DNA of 7,217 nucleotides from Lachnospiraceae bacterium (lineage in GTDB: Bacteria > Bacillota > Clostridia > Lachnospirales > Lachnospiraceae). The stretch covers positions 1 through 7,217 of the forward strand of contig JAIECC010000099.1 of assembly GCA_029068665.1 (NCBI GenBank), given 5' to 3'. The notes under the pieces are model-generated. The model did no database searches and was not told the DNA's origin. It saw only the letters and a list, made by a program, of their open reading frames with translations. Positions 5,959 through 7,217 of this stretch are shown in pieces. The position numbers were made by a program, and so were the translations under genes. The first letter of the stretch is position 1. Every line of letters begins with the position of its first letter.

Positions 5959-5970
5959 CGGCATCCGCCA
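5956..5970. repeat. Compact GC-rich hairpin after the DUF4190-type gene
   Basis: TGGCGG (5956-5961) pairs with CCGCCA (5965-5970) around a 3-base loop, giving a stable 6-base-pair stem 35 bases after the upstream gene's stop. It shares TGG with the adjacent inverted repeat, so the two are alternatives. Without a T-run it is not a convincing intrinsic terminator. The rest of the 176-base gap, outside these dyads and the promoter, shows nothing recognisable. Confidence 0.4.
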
Positions 5971-6005
5971 AATATACATGCAGGCATATCTGCCCGGCTC
6001 ATTGC

Positions 6006-7217
6006 TTACTGGAATAAATCCTGAATCCATTGAAATATTTTCTGGAAAAAACTCCAGATACTATTTCCGTCCACACTTTGTCCGATATCCTCTATAGCAC
6101 TGCTGGCTTCCTCTGCTGCACTACTAACATCCTCCATAGCACTGCTGATGTTTTCACTATTCTTTTCAAACTCCTCTGAAACAGAAGCATTAAAATCTTC
6201 TATATCCTCCTTGGAATCCTGAATCCAGCTGCCGATGCCGCCCCATGGATCATTCGTGCCTATACTTCCACTTCCGGTTTCCGTACTTCCTACATTTGTA
6301 TCCCCTGTAATCGATTCGCCTGTTTCTGTCTGGGATTCTGTCATCTCCTCCGTAACAGTATCGGTTATATCATCGCTGGATACTTCAGAAATTTCCGTAT
6401 CGGACCCTTCCCCTTCTGTACCGGCAATATACTGATTGCCAATGGTCGGATATTCCATTCTGGTTTCCTTCACCGGATAAACACTTCCATACTGAGAGGA
6501 ATCATGGGCACATACATCTACTGCATCTCCTGTCTCATAGCTTCGTTCGAACAGGTACAGATACCGGATTGTCCCTGCAATATCCTCCCGCTCTTCTCCA
6601 TTACTCACATAGGTATTTACATACAGATATACATCATAGGCATAATCCGTATTATATGCTTCCTCCAGACCGGTGAAATGAAGTCCGGTATCCTCGTAGC
6701 TCAGAATATCATAGGTACCGGAAAAAAAGTTATCCGTAAACACACCTTCCTGTTCTACATCAATAAAGGTCCCATCCTTATACAAATACAGCACGCTTCC
6801 ATCTGTGGTCCGCCGCCATGCCGTATCGGTCAGACGGTCCTGGTTCCGGCTGATCATCCCAAACATACCATCAAAGAAAATAAAGGTAACTAGATAGGAC
6901 AAAAGCACAATTACGCCCATGATAATACCGGAAACCCCCATTTTCTTACCGTTATTCTTTGCTGCTGCCACAATGCCAAGAATAAAGGCCACAGTAGCAA
7001 GCACCAGTCCAAGGGGTGGGATGCAAAAGCCCAGAATCGAAAGAATCCCTAATATCATAGCAGTCAAGCCTAATCCATACTCCGGATTTCTGCTTTCCTC
7101 CTTTTGCTTTGCATTCGGATTCACTTTAGCTGTTAGAGTCGGCTCCTGCTCCAGTGGAATACGGTCCAGCTCATCGTCATGCTCATATAGTTCCCGGTCC
7201 CTTGCTTCCGTAAGGTG
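6006..7217 (-). CDS. Membrane-anchored DUF4190-type protein with outer domain and coiled-coil tail (5' end outside window)
   Basis: At least 403 residues; the frame is open to the right edge. A GTG at 7124 is in frame but has no ribosome site, and 31 upstream codons read as a plausible acidic segment (HLTEARDRELYEHDDELDR), so the start lies outside. No in-frame ATG precedes the membrane part. Visible residues about 48-115 form three hydrophobic segments of DUF4190 type (LGLTAMILGILSILGFCIPPLGL, with a KNNGKKMG turn). Residues 128-260 look beta-rich and external (DTAWRRTTDGSVLYLYKDGTF, FSGTYDIL), similar to small lipocalin-like lipoprotein domains. A Ser/Thr/Glu/Gly-rich linker (about 266-322) follows. 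Next comes a helical region with three seven-residue repeats (SSAMEDV, SSAAEEA, SSAIEDI), and an aromatic amphipathic end (IWSFFQKIFQWIQDLFQ). The function is unknown; a cell-envelope role is inferred. Many relatives carry an N-terminal zinc ribbon, which cannot be checked here. asnB downstream has its own promoter and is probably unrelated in function. Confidence 0.8.
   Translation of the reverse strand, partial: HLTEARDRELYEHDDELDRIPLEQEPTLTAKVNPNAKQKEESRNPEYGLGLTAMILGILSILGFCIPPLGLVLATVAFILGIVAAAKNNGKKMGVSGIIMGVIVLLSYLVTFIFFDGMFGMISRNQDRLTDTAWRRTTDGSVLYLYKDGTFIDVEQEGVFTDNFFSGTYDILSYEDTGLHFTGLEEAYNTDYAYDVYLYVNTYVSNGEEREDIAGTIRYLYLFERSYETGDAVDVCAHDSSQYGSVYPVKETRMEYPTIGNQYIAGTEGEGSDTEISEVSSDDITDTVTEEMTESQTETGESITGDTNVGSTETGSGSIGTNDPWGGIGSWIQDSKEDIEDFNASVSEEFEKNSENISSAMEDVSSAAEEASSAIEDIGQSVDGNSIWSFFQKIFQWIQDLFQ
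6084..6146 (-). repeat. Three tandem 21-base coding repeats (seven-residue unit)
   Basis: Three in-frame 21-base units at 6126-6146, 6105-6125 and 6084-6104 encode SSAMEDV, SSAAEEA and SSAIEDI. Units one and three are nearly the same in DNA (atcctc-c/t-atagcactgctg, 18 of 19 bases at 6129-6147 and 6087-6105), while the middle one has diverged. The seven-residue period with Ala/Met/Ile spacing fits a short coiled coil. The DNA similarity suggests recent duplication. Confidence 0.7.

Noticed and set aside
5956..5970. Intrinsic terminator for the DUF4190-type gene
   Set aside because: The stem is stable, but no T-run follows on the minus strand, so only a hairpin is reported.
5830..6005. T-box riboswitch for asnB
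   Set aside because: No T-box consensus or long leader; the promoter leaves only about 50 bases of leader.
6504..6893. Plus-strand open frame of 129 codons
   Set aside because: It is antisense to the outer domain of the DUF4190-type protein, Ile/Cys-rich and without recognisable motif.

Overview
Every supported gene in this window lies on the minus strand, so the biology reads from right to left. The gene content suggests an anaerobic Firmicute of class Clostridia, plausibly a Lachnospiraceae. The reasons are the start of an Rnf complex gene (rnfC), the companion genes of an Rnf locus (ApbE flavin transferase, NusG domain II protein, Gx transporter), good AGGAGG-type ribosome binding sites, moderate GC and frequent CCGG-containing codons. 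The genus is not resolvable by eye.

Layout in transcription order. (1) 7217-6006: the 3' part of a membrane-anchored DUF4190-type protein with an outer beta-rich domain, a Ser/Thr/Glu-rich linker, a small heptad repeat and a Trp/Phe-rich tail. Its reading frame stays open to the window edge, so its start is not visible. (2) 6005-5830: an intergenic region with a strong promoter for asnB and several inverted repeats. (3) 5829-4000: asnB, glutamine-dependent asparagine synthetase. (4) 3999-3910: a 90-base leader with two overlapping inverted repeats, the second ending at a ribosome binding site. (5) 3909-2665: an unusual fusion of a DUF1294 membrane domain to an ApbE FAD:protein FMN transferase. 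(6) 2636-2226: a single-pass membrane protein with an external NusG domain II. (7) 2202-946: a CLC-type anion transporter with a non-canonical selectivity region. (8) 928-431: a Gx transporter family membrane protein. (9) 372-1: the N-terminal 124 residues of RnfC, running off the left edge.

Genes 5 to 9 are spaced by at most 58 bases and very probably form one operon that leads into the Rnf genes. Rnf is a membrane complex that couples ferredoxin:NAD+ oxidoreduction to ion pumping. Its RnfG and RnfD subunits carry covalent FMN that ApbE attaches, so an ApbE gene just upstream makes sense. NusG domain II and Gx transporter genes are recurrent companions of such loci, but their exact jobs are not settled. 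The CLC gene is the odd member. Its sequence motifs look closer to the fluoride-type CLC branch than to classical chloride CLCs, and its place inside an ion-pumping locus deserves attention.

For four genes I chose a start downstream of the longest open frame because a Shine-Dalgarno sequence sits at the right distance: 3909, 2636, 2202 and 928. I found no RNA genes, insertion sequences, CRISPR arrays, T-box or fluoride riboswitch.
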